Positions 1-8,236 of a stretch of DNA of 24,555 bases are shown here, in pieces (positions within the stretch are counted from its first letter, which is position 1; every line of letters starts with the position of its first letter). The DNA is taken from positions 1 through 24,555 of the forward strand of contig JAEDFA010000026.1 in the NCBI GenBank assembly GCA_016293005.1, written 5' to 3'. Under the pieces are notes generated by a model. That model ran no database searches. It was not told where the DNA came from and worked only from the letters and a program-made list of their open reading frames with translations. The stretch is from Treponema sp. (lineage in GTDB: Bacteria > Spirochaetota > Spirochaetia > Treponematales > Treponemataceae). Both the position numbers and the translations under genes were made by a program.

Positions 1-25
1 AAGCGGAGCGACTTGCTTGAAAGAC

Positions 26-43
26 AGGGGAAGGCTTTCCCCT
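26..43 (-). terminator. Hairpin after the PFL-family gene, possible terminator
   Basis: A perfect 7-bp stem (AGGGGAA/TTCCCCT) with a 4-base loop lies about 10 bases beyond the stop codon of the UPF0210 gene, reading on the minus strand. The bases after the stem on that strand are only moderately T-rich (TGTCTTTC). It could therefore be a weak intrinsic terminator, or serve a plus-strand gene that ends just outside the window. Confidence 0.45.
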
Positions 44-53
44 TATTAGTCTC

Positions 54-1415
54 TTAATTTCTAAAACTGTGGATTGGAGCAGGAATTCTTCCGCCACGGT
101 TTATAAAATCAGCACAACCGAATTTGCTTACAGGAAGTACAGGGCAACCGCCTAAAAGTCCACCGAATTCTACCCATTCACCGGCTTTTTTCCCGGGAGC
201 AGGAATTAAACGGCAGGCGGTTGTTTTATTGTTTACCATTCCAATTGCAAATTCGTCTGCAAGAATTCCTGAAATTGTCGTTGCGCTTGTATCTCCAGGA
301 ATTGCAATCATATCAAGTCCTACTGAGCAAACTGTTGTCATCGCTTCAAGTTTTTCAAGGCAAATTGAACCTTTTTGAACGGCATTTATCATTCCTTCGT
401 CTTCTGAAACTGGAATAAATGCACCGCTTAATCCGCCGACATTTGTTGAAGCCATTACACCGCCTTTTTTTACCATATCTGTCAGCATTGCAAGGGCAGC
501 AGTCGTTCCCGGTGCGCCACAACCTTCAAGTCCGATTTCTTCAAGAATTCTGGCAACTGAATCGCCTACTTCTGGAGTAGGTGCAAGTGAAAGGTCGAGA
601 ATTCCAAAGTTTGTGTTGAGCCGTTTTGCTGCTTCTGAACCGACAAGTTGCCCCATTCGGGTAATTTTGAATGCCATTTTTTTAATTCCGTCTGCAAGTT
701 CATTTATTGGCCGGCCTTTATATTCTTTTGCTGCGGCGAGAATTACGCCAGGACCTGAAACTCCAACATTGATTACGCTGTCGCCTTCGCCGGGACCGTG
801 AAATGCTCCTGCCATAAACGGATTGTCTTCCGGGGCGTTGCAGAAAACTACAAGTTTTGCGCAGCCGTTTATAGGAAGATTTTTTGTTCGTTCAGAAGTT
901 TTTACGATTGTTTCACCCATAAGTTTTACGGCATCCATATTGATTCCGTTTTTTGTGGTGCCGACATTTACAGATGAACAGACAAAATCAGTTTGAGCGA
1001 GGGCTTCGGGAATTGAATCGATTAAAATCTTGTCTGCAGGAGTTATTCCTTTTTGAACGAGAGCAGAAAATCCGCCGATGAAATTGATTCCGAGCTCTTT
1101 TGCGCATTTGTCTAAAGTTTTGCAGTATTCGACATAATTATCTGCATTTGAAGAACCTGCAACAAGTGCAATCGGTGTAACAGAAATTCGTTTATTGATA
1201 ATCGGAACGCCAAATTCTTTTTCGATATCCTGACCGACTTTTACAAGATTGCCGGCTTTTTTCATTATTTTATCATAAATTTTTTGACATGCAGATTTTG
1301 AATCAGAGTCAGCGCAGTCTAAAAGATTGATTCCCATTGTTACGCAACGGATATCAAGTTTTTGTTTCATGAACATGCTGACAGTTTCCTGGATTTCTAC
1401 TGGTGAAAATAACAT
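54..1415 (-). CDS. UPF0210 / PFL family protein (DUF711)
   Basis: This 453-residue protein has the length and character of the UPF0210 (DUF711, PFL-fold) family. These proteins are related in fold to pyruvate formate-lyase and anaerobic ribonucleotide reductase barrels, but their reaction is not established. Family-like stretches include the N-terminal EIxETVxMF region with DIRCVTMG, the glycine-rich HGPGEGDSVINVGVSGPG stretch in the middle, and the C-terminal IPAPGKKAGEWVEFGGLLG segment. The ATG start follows GGAGG at good spacing. It lies 30 bases downstream of uppP on the same strand and is probably co-transcribed with it. No signal peptide or membrane segment is seen. Family assignment is firm; function is unknown. 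Confidence 0.9.
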   Translation of the reverse strand: MLFSPVEIQETVSMFMKQKLDIRCVTMGINLLDCADSDSKSACQKIYDKIMKKAGNLVKVGQDIEKEFGVPIINKRISVTPIALVAGSSNADNYVEYCKTLDKCAKELGINFIGGFSALVQKGITPADKILIDSIPEALAQTDFVCSSVNVGTTKNGINMDAVKLMGETIVKTSERTKNLPINGCAKLVVFCNAPEDNPFMAGAFHGPGEGDSVINVGVSGPGVILAAAKEYKGRPINELADGIKKMAFKITRMGQLVGSEAAKRLNTNFGILDLSLAPTPEVGDSVARILEEIGLEGCGAPGTTAALAMLTDMVKKGGVMASTNVGGLSGAFIPVSEDEGMINAVQKGSICLEKLEAMTTVCSVGLDMIAIPGDTSATTISGILADEFAIGMVNNKTTACRLIPAPGKKAGEWVEFGGLLGGCPVLPVSKFGCADFINRGGRIPAPIHSFRN

Positions 1416-1445
1416 GTGACCTCCAAATATTAGAAATTGTGGTAA

Positions 1446-2318
1446 TTATAGAAAGATTATTCCAAGAATTCCAAGCGGAATTAGATAACAGGCGAAAAAT
1501 TCAAGTTTTCCTTTTTTGATGATTTTCATGAGGAATGCGAGTGCAAGGTAACCGAATACGAATGCAGAAAGGCTTCCTGCGATTACAGCGACGATGTTGA
1601 GAGTTTGTTCGGTTTTTGTTTCAAGAAAATCTTTTAATTCAAGGACGAATGCGCCTAAAATTGCCGGAATGGAAATTATAAATGAGAATTCGCCGGCAGT
1701 TTCTCTTTTTACGCCTGAAAGTTGTGCACCTGCAATTGTTGAACCTGAGCGGCTGATTCCTGGAAGCGTTCCAAAACCCTGCATGATTCCGATTATTACA
1801 GCCTGAAGCGCAGAAATTCCTTTTTGCTGACGAAGTTCTTTTTTTTGCGTCATCGTTTTTGCACTGAATTTTTCTAAAAGTGAAGAAAAAATTAAAAGAA
1901 GTGCTGTGACGATAAATCCTGCGCAAGTAATTTTAATGCTGATTTGATCGTTGTCGATGAGTTTTTTTGTGAAAATGCCGATTACGCCTGTTACGAGCGT
2001 TGAAATTAATACGGCGATGATTGCTTTTCTTCCCCGTTCGTCTGTTCCGGAAATGAAATCTGTTTCGTCAATTGTTTTTGGTTCTGGTTTTTTTAAAATC
2101 CAGCGGTAAAGAACACAGAAGAGATTTGCGATTTTTTTTCTGAAAAAGATGCAGACGGCAAGAAGTGTTGCAACATGAAGAATTATGTCGTAGAGAAGGG
2201 GAACTTCGTCTAATTTGAAAAGTTTTTGAACAACTTGAAGGTGTCCGCTTGAAGAAATTGGAAGAAATTCTGCGATTCCCTGAATAAGACCGAGTATTAT
2301 GCTCTGAAAAACTGTCAT
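1446..2318 (-). CDS. uppP: Undecaprenyl-diphosphatase UppP (BacA)
   Basis: Integral membrane enzyme that removes a phosphate from undecaprenyl diphosphate, recycling the lipid carrier used for peptidoglycan and other envelope polymers. Activity also gives bacitracin tolerance. At 290 residues it has the usual length. The first family motif, GLIQGIAEFLPISSSGHL (residues 10-27), carries Glu17, the Ser-rich run and His26. The second, PGISRSGS (residues 186-193), carries Arg190. Several hydrophobic segments run through the rest, and the C terminus is hydrophobic. The ATG follows GAGG. It lies downstream of the phosphohexomutase, with a hairpin and T-run between them, and 30 bases upstream of the UPF0210 gene. 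Assignment is very secure. Confidence 0.97.
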   Translation of the reverse strand: MTVFQSIILGLIQGIAEFLPISSSGHLQVVQKLFKLDEVPLLYDIILHVATLLAVCIFFRKKIANLFCVLYRWILKKPEPKTIDETDFISGTDERGRKAIIAVLISTLVTGVIGIFTKKLIDNDQISIKITCAGFIVTALLLIFSSLLEKFSAKTMTQKKELRQQKGISALQAVIIGIMQGFGTLPGISRSGSTIAGAQLSGVKRETAGEFSFIISIPAILGAFVLELKDFLETKTEQTLNIVAVIAGSLSAFVFGYLALAFLMKIIKKGKLEFFACYLIPLGILGIIFL

Positions 2319-2354
2319 TTTTACCTCGTATAAAAAGTCAGCTTAGAAGTTGAT

Positions 2355-2376
2355 AAAAAATTTGCAACGCAAACTT
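2355..2376 (-). terminator. Short hairpin with T-run downstream of the phosphohexomutase
   Basis: On the minus strand, about 20 bases after the mutase stop codon, AAGTTTGCGTTGCAAA is followed at once by TTTTTT. TTTGC pairs with GCAAA around a 3-base loop, and a G-U and an A-U pair can extend the stem to 7 bp. The stem is short and AT-rich for an intrinsic terminator, so it may be leaky and let some transcription reach uppP. The hairpin core is shared with a second site near 21640. Confidence 0.5.
2360..2376 (+). repeat. Copy 1 of a 17-base intergenic hairpin repeat
   Basis: The 17-mer ATTTGCAACGCAAACTT also occurs exactly at 21633-21649, in the same orientation. It contains the inverted repeat TTTGC-AAC-GCAAA. 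Both copies sit just downstream of the stop codon of a minus-strand gene (copy 2 touches the stop). Confidence 0.7.
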
Positions 2377-2396
2377 TAGTGCAAGATGAAATCACG

Positions 2397-3917
2397 CTAT
2401 TTTAAGCAGGATGTGTCAAGAAATTCAAAACCGTCTGTGAGTTCTTTTGCAATTTTGATTAATTTTGGCAAATCGCCTTTATTTTCGGATTCGATATTCA
2501 TTGGCATAACCGGGTCGTGAAGACTCATTCTTAAAAGAATCCAGCCTTTTGCGTTTTTATCGTTGAAAGAAATTCGGACTCCTTCAAAACTTTCCGGGAG
2601 CGTATAATTTTTTTCTTGAGCGCGTTTTTTGAATGTTTCAAGGACTTTTGCTCCGTATTCTTTGAAATTTTCGCTTGTGATTTTAAATCGGAATTCGCCT
2701 TCTTCAATAAGCGGAGGAAGTTTTTCGATTAAACTTGAAAGCGTTTTGTTCTGCTTTGATGCTTTTGCCAGTGCGATTATGAGTTTTACGGCAAGATATG
2801 CGCCATCGTCAAGATAATAATTTTCTTTTAGAGCGCCGTGACCTGAAGTTTCCATGGCGAGAGGACAGATGATTCCGTTTTGGTTTAATTCTTTTTGCTT
2901 GTTGATGACATTTTTATAGCCGCGCATGTAGCGAAGGTGTTTGAGATTTAAAACTTTTTCAAGGAAATATGTGAGTCGGTCTGAAGTAACGCTGTCTGTA
3001 ACGATTGTGCTTTCCGGATAATCTGGCGCAAGAATTGCTGAAATCATTGCAATAATTGAATCGCGGTTGACTTCGGTTCCGTCTGAAAGAACTGCACTCA
3101 TTCTGTCTACATCTGTATCGAAAATCAGTCCTAAATCTGCTTTGTTTTTTACAGTTGCATCCTGAATGGCTTTCATTGCCTGTTTGTTTTCCGGGTTTGG
3201 AATGTGGTTTGGAAAAGAACCGTCTGGATTTAAAAACTGACTTCCTGTGGTGTCTGCGCCCAGCGGTTCAAGAATTTCTGATACGAAAAATCCAGAGGCA
3301 CCGTTTCCTGAATCTACAACGATTTTAAGACCTGAAAGAGGTTTTTGTTCTTGTGTAGAATTTAATGCTGTACAGATAGAATTTTTTAAGTGGTTTGCGT
3401 ATAAATCGATTAAATCAAAAATTTTGCTGTCATTTATGTTTGCGTTTTTGTTTTGTTCTGAATTTTGAGAGTCGGCGAGCGTGAGAATTTGTGTTATGTC
3501 TTCGTGTTCAAGACCGCCGTCTTTGTCAAAAAATTTTATTCCGTTTCGGTTGAATGGAAGATGGCTTGCCGTAATCATTATTGAACCGTCGAACTTTGTC
3601 TGCGGAAAAACAATTGACATAAACATTGCAGGTGTTGTTGCCATTCCGCAGCGAACGACTTTTATTCCGTTTGAAAGAAGTGCTTTTGTGATTGCAATTT
3701 CAAGTTTTGGTCCTGAAAGCCTTGAGTCGCGTCCGATTCCGACTGTGAGATTTTGGCAGGGTTTGCCAGTTTTTTTGCTTAGCCAGACTGCAAAAGCACC
3801 GCCGATTTTTAAGCAGGCTTCTTCTGTAAGATTGATTTCTTCGCCTTCTACTCCGCTGAGTGCAATTCCGCGGATGTCGCTCCCGTTCTGTAATTTCAAT
3901 AATTCTTCTTTTGTCAT
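2397..3917 (-). CDS. Phosphohexomutase (phosphomannomutase/phosphoglucomutase family)
   Basis: Alpha-D-phosphohexomutase that moves phosphate between C6 and C1 of a hexose, feeding nucleotide-sugar and envelope glycan synthesis. The 506-residue protein shows the family's landmarks in order. The phosphoserine loop is TASHLP, with Ser118. The metal-binding loop is DTDVDR, residues 267-272. The sugar-binding loop is METSGHGALK, with Glu356, Ser358 and His360. A C-terminal phosphate-binding domain follows. It is somewhat longer than the roughly 450-residue bacterial enzymes, partly through a linker rich in Ser, Asn and Gln near residues 148-165. Whether mannose or glucose phosphate is the main substrate cannot be read from sequence. 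No Shine-Dalgarno precedes the ATG. Instead a TATAAT sits 6 bases upstream, so the message may be leaderless. It is divergent from the SpoIIE-type gene. Confidence 0.93.
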   Translation of the reverse strand: MTKEELLKLQNGSDIRGIALSGVEGEEINLTEEACLKIGGAFAVWLSKKTGKPCQNLTVGIGRDSRLSGPKLEIAITKALLSNGIKVVRCGMATTPAMFMSIVFPQTKFDGSIMITASHLPFNRNGIKFFDKDGGLEHEDITQILTLADSQNSEQNKNANINDSKIFDLIDLYANHLKNSICTALNSTQEQKPLSGLKIVVDSGNGASGFFVSEILEPLGADTTGSQFLNPDGSFPNHIPNPENKQAMKAIQDATVKNKADLGLIFDTDVDRMSAVLSDGTEVNRDSIIAMISAILAPDYPESTIVTDSVTSDRLTYFLEKVLNLKHLRYMRGYKNVINKQKELNQNGIICPLAMETSGHGALKENYYLDDGAYLAVKLIIALAKASKQNKTLSSLIEKLPPLIEEGEFRFKITSENFKEYGAKVLETFKKRAQEKNYTLPESFEGVRISFNDKNAKGWILLRMSLHDPVMPMNIESENKGDLPKLIKIAKELTDGFEFLDTSCLK

Positions 3918-3923
3918 AAAAAT

Positions 3924-3952
3924 ATTATACTCGTTTACATAAAGTTAGTCTA
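3924..3952 (-). promoter_or_regulatory. Sigma-70-type promoter for a leaderless phosphohexomutase mRNA
   Basis: On the minus strand TAGACT (3952-3947) and a perfect TATAAT (3929-3924) are 17 bases apart. The expected start of transcription, about 7 bases past the -10 box, falls at about 3917. That is the A of the ATG. No purine-rich ribosome site lies between the two. The -35 box matches consensus at 4 of 6 positions. Confidence 0.6.
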
Positions 3953-3994
3953 TTAAGAGGAAAACTTTTGATTTTTTGAGGTAAATATAATAGA

Positions 3995-6124
3995 ATGAAA
4001 AATATGCGGGATTTTTTTTTACGGAATAAGAAAATTTTTATTTGTGTCGCGTTAGTTTTAATTAATATTTTTAACGGAATTCTAGTAAAAGTTCTTTATG
4101 AATTTACAAATCCCAGCGAAAAAGTTTATTATCTTCCTCAGGAATTTTATTGGGCGCCTTCAGATTCAGAAAGCGATGAAATTCCTTCCAATGCAGAATT
4201 TCAAAAAATCGAGAATTTTAAGCGCGGAAATCTTCCCGGAAAAGAAAAACAGAATTCTTTCGTGTGGGTCAAAATCGAATTTCAAATTCCTGAAGAATAT
4301 AAAAATAAAGAACTTGGTCTTGTAATTCCGTATTTGTCTCTTGCAGAAAAAGCGTGGCTCAACGGTCAGTTTGCAGGTTCTTATGGAAAATTTCCGCCAA
4401 ATGAAAGTACTGCGCATTTTCAGGCTCATTATTTTCTTTTGCCGCAAAAAGATTTAAATCAAAATGGAAAGAATATTTTTCTTATGAAAGTTTTTGTTCA
4501 GGGGAAAGGTGCTATTTCGAATAAAATTTTTATTTCAGATTCGGAATACGCTTTTCAACGGGCAAATGACATTACTTTCATGAATTCAAAAGTTTACATG
4601 ATGTTTGTGGGCGGAATGTTTTCGGCATTTTTGATTTTTCTGTCGATTTTTCTGTTTAACAAAAAATGCCGCGAATATCTGGACTTTTCGATGATGAATC
4701 TTTGTTCAATTGGTTTTATTCTTTCGTTTTTTGCTTCTGACCTTCCGCTTTACACGAGTATGTGCATTCCGAATTTGATTTTTTTCAAATTTAGTTTTTG
4801 TATTTGTGCGCTTCTTTCAGTTTTTTTCACTTCGTCGTTTCTCGTTTCGTTTTTTGGTGAAAAAGAAAACTCTGTTGTTTTTAAAATAAGACTTGTTCTG
4901 CTTTTTGTTGAAATTTTTCTGATTGCGTCGTCTTCTGATTTTTGGCAGCTTCAGACTTCAATGAAAGTGTGTCTTGTCCTTTGCGTACTTTCGATGATTT
5001 ACGGAATTTGCTTTCCGTTCAGAAAAATTTTTCAGAAAGAAAATCGAAAAAATGCGGTAATTCTGATTATTGCGTTTTTTCCGTCAGTATGTTCGTTCTT
5101 ATTTGATTTTGTGAATAAATTTATTTTAGGCGATTTGCTTTTGCCTTTTACTTCGGTTTTTGGCTGGCAGATTACGATTGTAATTTTTCTTCTTTTGCTC
5201 GGCTATCAGTATGGAAAACTTCATCTTAATGCTGAAAAAGCCAACATCACTCTTGAAGACGAAATTAGAAAAAAAACTCAGCGTTTAATAGAAATAAATT
5301 CCCAGCTTGAAACTGAAAGAAGTAAAACTTCGATTGAACTTGATCTTGCTTCGAGTATGCAGAAAAAAATTCTTCCAAAACCTGAAAAAAGTTTTATGGG
5401 CTGGGATGTCGCAATTCTGTATGAGCCGCTTCAAAAAGTTTCTGGAGATTTATACGATTATTTTGACTTAAACGGAAAATTAAACGGTCTTTCGCTTTTT
5501 GATATTTCGGGGCATGGAATTTCTGCGAGTATGATAAGTGTCATGGCAAAAAATGTAATCAGGCGGAATTTTTTACGGGGACACGCGCTTGAAGAATCAC
5601 CTTCAAAAATTCTTTCAAAAATTAGCCGTGAAATCGCAGAAGAAAAAGGCGAAGTTGACAATTATCTTACGGGAATTATACTGACGATTGATTCTTTTTC
5701 TCGCACGGACGAATGTGAAGTTCATATTGCAAACGGTGGACATCCTTATCCGATTCTTTACAGTGCATCTCAGGAAAAGGCTGAAGAAATTCTTCCTGAC
5801 AATCTGGAAAATCAGTTCGGGGCAATTGGAATCAAAGATTTTGACACTTCTTTTCCGACTGTAGATTTTTTTATGGCAATTGACGATGTTTTAGTTCTTT
5901 TTACGGACGGCGTTACTGAATCTGAAAATGTGATGAAAATTCAGTTTGGAAAACACAGGTTGAAAGCGGCAATTGTTGAAAACGCATCAAAATCCCCAAA
6001 AGAAATTGCTCTGGCGATTCGGGAATCTCTTCGGGAATATATGAAACCGCTTGAAGTCAATGATGACATAACGATTGTTGTAATGAAGAGGGAAAGTTCA
6101 AGTGACTTTATTGAAGAAATTTAA
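3995..6124 (+). CDS. Membrane-anchored SpoIIE/RsbU-type PP2C phosphatase with 7TM-type sensor region
   Basis: Predicted transmembrane serine/threonine phosphatase of the kind that controls anti-sigma/anti-anti-sigma partner switching. An N-terminal membrane segment (about residues 12-35) is followed by an extracytoplasmic beta-rich region (about 40-190). Its LAEKAWLNGQFAGSYG stretch resembles the 7TMR-DISM extracellular domain. A block of hydrophobic segments follows (about 200-405), then a short coiled coil (about 408-455). The phosphatase domain (about 460-700) has SGDLYDYF with Asp485, DISGHG with Asp503, TDG with Asp638 and NDDIT with Asp690-Asp691, so the metal ligands look intact. No antagonist-factor or sigma gene lies next to it. 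GAGG is 13 bases before the ATG, longer than usual. A second in-frame ATG lies at 4004. The end overlaps the C11 lipoprotein gene by 23 bases. Confidence 0.88.
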   Translation: MKNMRDFFLRNKKIFICVALVLINIFNGILVKVLYEFTNPSEKVYYLPQEFYWAPSDSESDEIPSNAEFQKIENFKRGNLPGKEKQNSFVWVKIEFQIPEEYKNKELGLVIPYLSLAEKAWLNGQFAGSYGKFPPNESTAHFQAHYFLLPQKDLNQNGKNIFLMKVFVQGKGAISNKIFISDSEYAFQRANDITFMNSKVYMMFVGGMFSAFLIFLSIFLFNKKCREYLDFSMMNLCSIGFILSFFASDLPLYTSMCIPNLIFFKFSFCICALLSVFFTSSFLVSFFGEKENSVVFKIRLVLLFVEIFLIASSSDFWQLQTSMKVCLVLCVLSMIYGICFPFRKIFQKENRKNAVILIIAFFPSVCSFLFDFVNKFILGDLLLPFTSVFGWQITIVIFLLLLGYQYGKLHLNAEKANITLEDEIRKKTQRLIEINSQLETERSKTSIELDLASSMQKKILPKPEKSFMGWDVAILYEPLQKVSGDLYDYFDLNGKLNGLSLFDISGHGISASMISVMAKNVIRRNFLRGHALEESPSKILSKISREIAEEKGEVDNYLTGIILTIDSFSRTDECEVHIANGGHPYPILYSASQEKAEEILPDNLENQFGAIGIKDFDTSFPTVDFFMAIDDVLVLFTDGVTESENVMKIQFGKHRLKAAIVENASKSPKEIALAIRESLREYMKPLEVNDDITIVVMKRESSSDFIEEI

Positions 6125-7550
6125 ACTACTTCAAATTTTTATCGTTTCAGCAGTTTTATTTTCTCTTTTTTCTTGCAGCGGAATCTTTCTTGACAAGGAT
6201 TCAAAAGAATTTTCAAACGATTCAGAATTTCTTTATATGATGTACCTTGCAGGCGATACTTCCATCTCAAATTTAGGAAGAGCACTTCAGAAAAATATTA
6301 ATGATTTGATTTCTGGTTTAAAAAATTCTTCGCTTGCATTGAATGAACGCAATGTAAATGTGATTGTTTTTGCAGATTTTACAGGAAAATCAAAACTTTT
6401 CTGCGCAAATTATCCGTATTTTGTCTTGACGGATATTTCAGAAGAGGCTGAGTTTATTCAGGATGATTGCAATTCAGGTGATATTTTAACACTCGGAAAA
6501 TTTTTGAAATTTGCAAATGAACGATTTTCTGCAGAGAAAAAAATTTTAACAATCGGTTCGCATGGTTCAGGAATTTTCGGTACAAAAGAAGGCGATGAAA
6601 ATCCATTTGAAACATCGCTTTCTTACCGTTCGATTTGCCCTGATAATGATTCTTCAAGTTCAAAAAATATGATGTGGATTTTAGAAAGTCAGCTTCCGTT
6701 CGCGTTCGATTATGCAGGTTTTAAAGATTCTGAAAAACTTGATTTGCTTCACCTTGATTTGTGTCTTGAAGGCGGAATTGAAGTCGCTTATGAACTTAAA
6801 AAAAATGTAAAATATTTTCTTGCTTCGCCTGAACAAATTCCTGCTGAAGGTTTTCCGTATTCTAAAATGGAATCTCTTTTTGCCAGCGGAACTTCAATCG
6901 AAGATTTTGGCATTTCGTGCGTCGAAATTTATGCAAATCAAAATTATTATGGTTCTGGCTGGTATAATACGCTGACTTTTGCATCGCTTGATGAATCTTA
7001 TATGGAAGAATTAAAAAAATCTGTAAACGCACTTTCAGATTATCTTTCTAATTCAGAAAACGAATATTTAGAGTATATTTTAGCGTATATAAAGAAGAAT
7101 TTTTTTGGATCTTGGAAGTCGGCATATTATCCTGATGATAAATACATTTGTTACAACGGAAATTATGCGTTTATGTACGATTTTGGATTTTTTGTAGAAA
7201 AATTAAAAGAATACGCTGAATCAAATAAAGAGCTGGAACTTCAAAATTTGTGCAGCGAAGTTCTTTCGTCGCTTGAAAAAATTATAATTCGTTCCTGGCG
7301 TGAAAAAATTAATGGTTCATCTGAAAATCTTTACGATGATTTTTCGGGAAATTATTACGGACTTTCGATTGCGGTAAAGGCGATTCCTGTGAATGTTTCA
7401 AATATCTTTTATAATTATATTTCTGATTATCCAAAGAAAGAATATTCAGGGAAATATTTATTAAATCCGTATTATTCTTCGGAATTCAGTTTTAAAAACG
7501 ATACTTCATGGAAAAATTTTCTTTCGGTTTTATATCCGGAAGATTTTTAA
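6102..7550 (+). CDS. Clostripain-family (C11) cysteine peptidase-like lipoprotein
   Basis: Predicted surface or periplasmic lipoprotein of 482 residues in peptidase family C11 (clostripain-like). A basic and hydrophobic N terminus ends in LFSLFSC, a relaxed lipobox with Cys25 as the acylation site. The expected catalytic His is His154 in TIGSHGSG. The expected Cys is Cys221 in LHLDLCLEGGIEVAYEL, followed by the typical FLASPEQIPAEGFPY segment. The dyad is present, so it may be an active protease cutting after Arg or Lys, as clostripain does. This is inferred from family only. The GTG start overlaps the end of the phosphatase gene by 23 bases, and GAGGG lies about 10 bases before it. A TTG at 6111 would give a shorter signal peptide. 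Co-translation with the phosphatase is likely. Confidence 0.86.
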   Translation: MTLLKKFKLLQIFIVSAVLFSLFSCSGIFLDKDSKEFSNDSEFLYMMYLAGDTSISNLGRALQKNINDLISGLKNSSLALNERNVNVIVFADFTGKSKLFCANYPYFVLTDISEEAEFIQDDCNSGDILTLGKFLKFANERFSAEKKILTIGSHGSGIFGTKEGDENPFETSLSYRSICPDNDSSSSKNMMWILESQLPFAFDYAGFKDSEKLDLLHLDLCLEGGIEVAYELKKNVKYFLASPEQIPAEGFPYSKMESLFASGTSIEDFGISCVEIYANQNYYGSGWYNTLTFASLDESYMEELKKSVNALSDYLSNSENEYLEYILAYIKKNFFGSWKSAYYPDDKYICYNGNYAFMYDFGFFVEKLKEYAESNKELELQNLCSEVLSSLEKIIIRSWREKINGSSENLYDDFSGNYYGLSIAVKAIPVNVSNIFYNYISDYPKKEYSGKYLLNPYYSSEFSFKNDTSWKNFLSVLYPEDF

Positions 7551-7568
7551 ATATTTTTATAAAAAGGA

Positions 7569-7604
7569 GTCAATCGATTGTTGAAACAATCTTCTTGACT
7601 TTTT
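7569..7604 (+). terminator. Hairpin with T-run between the C11 lipoprotein and TSCPD genes
   Basis: GTCAA (7569-7573) and GATTGT (7576-7581) pair with ACAATC (7586-7591) and TTGAC (7595-7599) around the loop TGAA, with a small internal loop. TTTTT follows at 7600-7604. It looks like an intrinsic terminator for the lipoprotein gene. Only 16 bases separate it from the next ATG, with no room for a promoter, so it could instead be a leaky terminator or attenuator for the small gene. Confidence 0.6.
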
Positions 7605-7620
7605 ATGGAAGGAAGAAAAA

Positions 7621-7872
7621 ATGAAAGACGGAAAACATTCTTTTGAAACGAGTGGAGTTTGTGCGCGGGTAATTTCTTTTGAAAGCAAGAACGATGTTAT
7701 TACAAACATTCAGTTTGCAGGCGGTTGTAACGGAAATTTAAAAATGATTTCAAAACTTTTAGACGGAATGACAGCACAGGAAATTGCAGCGAAATGTTCT
7801 GGAAATATTTGCGGAATGCGAGGAACAAGTTGTGCTGACCAGCTTGCCCGTGCTATGAAGAGCGTTGAATAA
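7621..7872 (+). CDS. TSCPD domain protein, TIGR03905 family
   Basis: Small cytosolic protein of 83 residues matching the TIGR03905 type of TSCPD-domain protein. Five cysteines are present (14, 36, 59, 64, 71). The FAGGCNGNLKMISKLLDGM stretch and the C-terminal GTSCADQLARAM box (Thr69-Ser70-Cys71-Ala72-Asp73) are typical. TSCPD domains also occur at the C terminus of some vitamin B12-dependent ribonucleotide reductases, and the cysteines suggest metal or redox chemistry. The role of the stand-alone protein is not known. The ATG follows GGAAGGA at normal spacing. A hairpin with a T-run lies directly upstream. The gene converges on the minus-strand small secreted gene with only 5 bases between stop codons. 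Confidence 0.88.
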   Translation: MKDGKHSFETSGVCARVISFESKNDVITNIQFAGGCNGNLKMISKLLDGMTAQEIAAKCSGNICGMRGTSCADQLARAMKSVE

Positions 7873-7877
7873 GTTTT

Positions 7878-8225
7878 TCATTCGAATTCAAATATTTCTT
7901 TTGTGTCGGAAAGAAATATCCAAAAAGTGCTGTAACGCGGAATGAGTGTTTCATCATCGGCATAAAAACTTTTGTCGGTGATGACTTTTAGCCACATTCC
8001 GTTTTCGTTTGAGAACATTTCCCTCTGGCCTTTTTCTAAAACAGTTAATTTTACTCCGCCTTCGTGATTGAGCGAGCGGTATTTATACGGAACGGAAAAA
8101 TCTGGTTCCTCGTAAAATAAAACATTTCCCATCAGGCAGAAAGAATTTTGTTCGTTTATTTGTGGACGGGAAAAAATATTAAACAAAGAAAAGAAAAATA
8201 TTGTAAAAAATATAATTTTTTTCAT
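7878..8225 (-). CDS. Small exported protein of unknown function
   Basis: A 115-residue protein with a clear signal peptide: MKKIIFF then a Phe-rich hydrophobic stretch to about residue 18. Cleavage is likely near SRPQ. No lipobox cysteine is placed correctly. The mature part is short and beta-rich, with LTVLEKGQREMFSNENGMWLKV near the middle. That pattern (hydrophobic strand, Gly-Gln, then MWLKV) resembles bacterial SH3-like domains, but the match is weak. It starts 11 bases after the FN3-SUMF1 lipoprotein stop and is probably co-transcribed, so it may also act at the cell surface. The ribosome site is weak (AAAGA). I do not recognise a family. Confidence 0.75.
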   Translation of the reverse strand: MKKIIFFTIFFFSLFNIFSRPQINEQNSFCLMGNVLFYEEPDFSVPYKYRSLNHEGGVKLTVLEKGQREMFSNENGMWLKVITDKSFYADDETLIPRYSTFWIFLSDTKEIFEFE

Positions 8226-8236
8226 TTAAAATCTTT

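Noticed and set aside
1..20. Possible end of a plus-strand gene (frame 3 reads AERLA then TGA)
   Set aside because: Only five codons are visible, which is too little to support a gene.
124..378. Plus-strand reading frames inside the UPF0210, uppP and phosphohexomutase genes
   Set aside because: They lie opposite well-supported genes, have no ribosome sites and encode no recognisable domains.
3986..3991. TATAAT just before the SpoIIE-type gene as its promoter
   Set aside because: No acceptable -35 box at 16-18 bases, the expected transcript start would fall inside the coding region, and a GAGG ribosome site just upstream argues for a longer leader.
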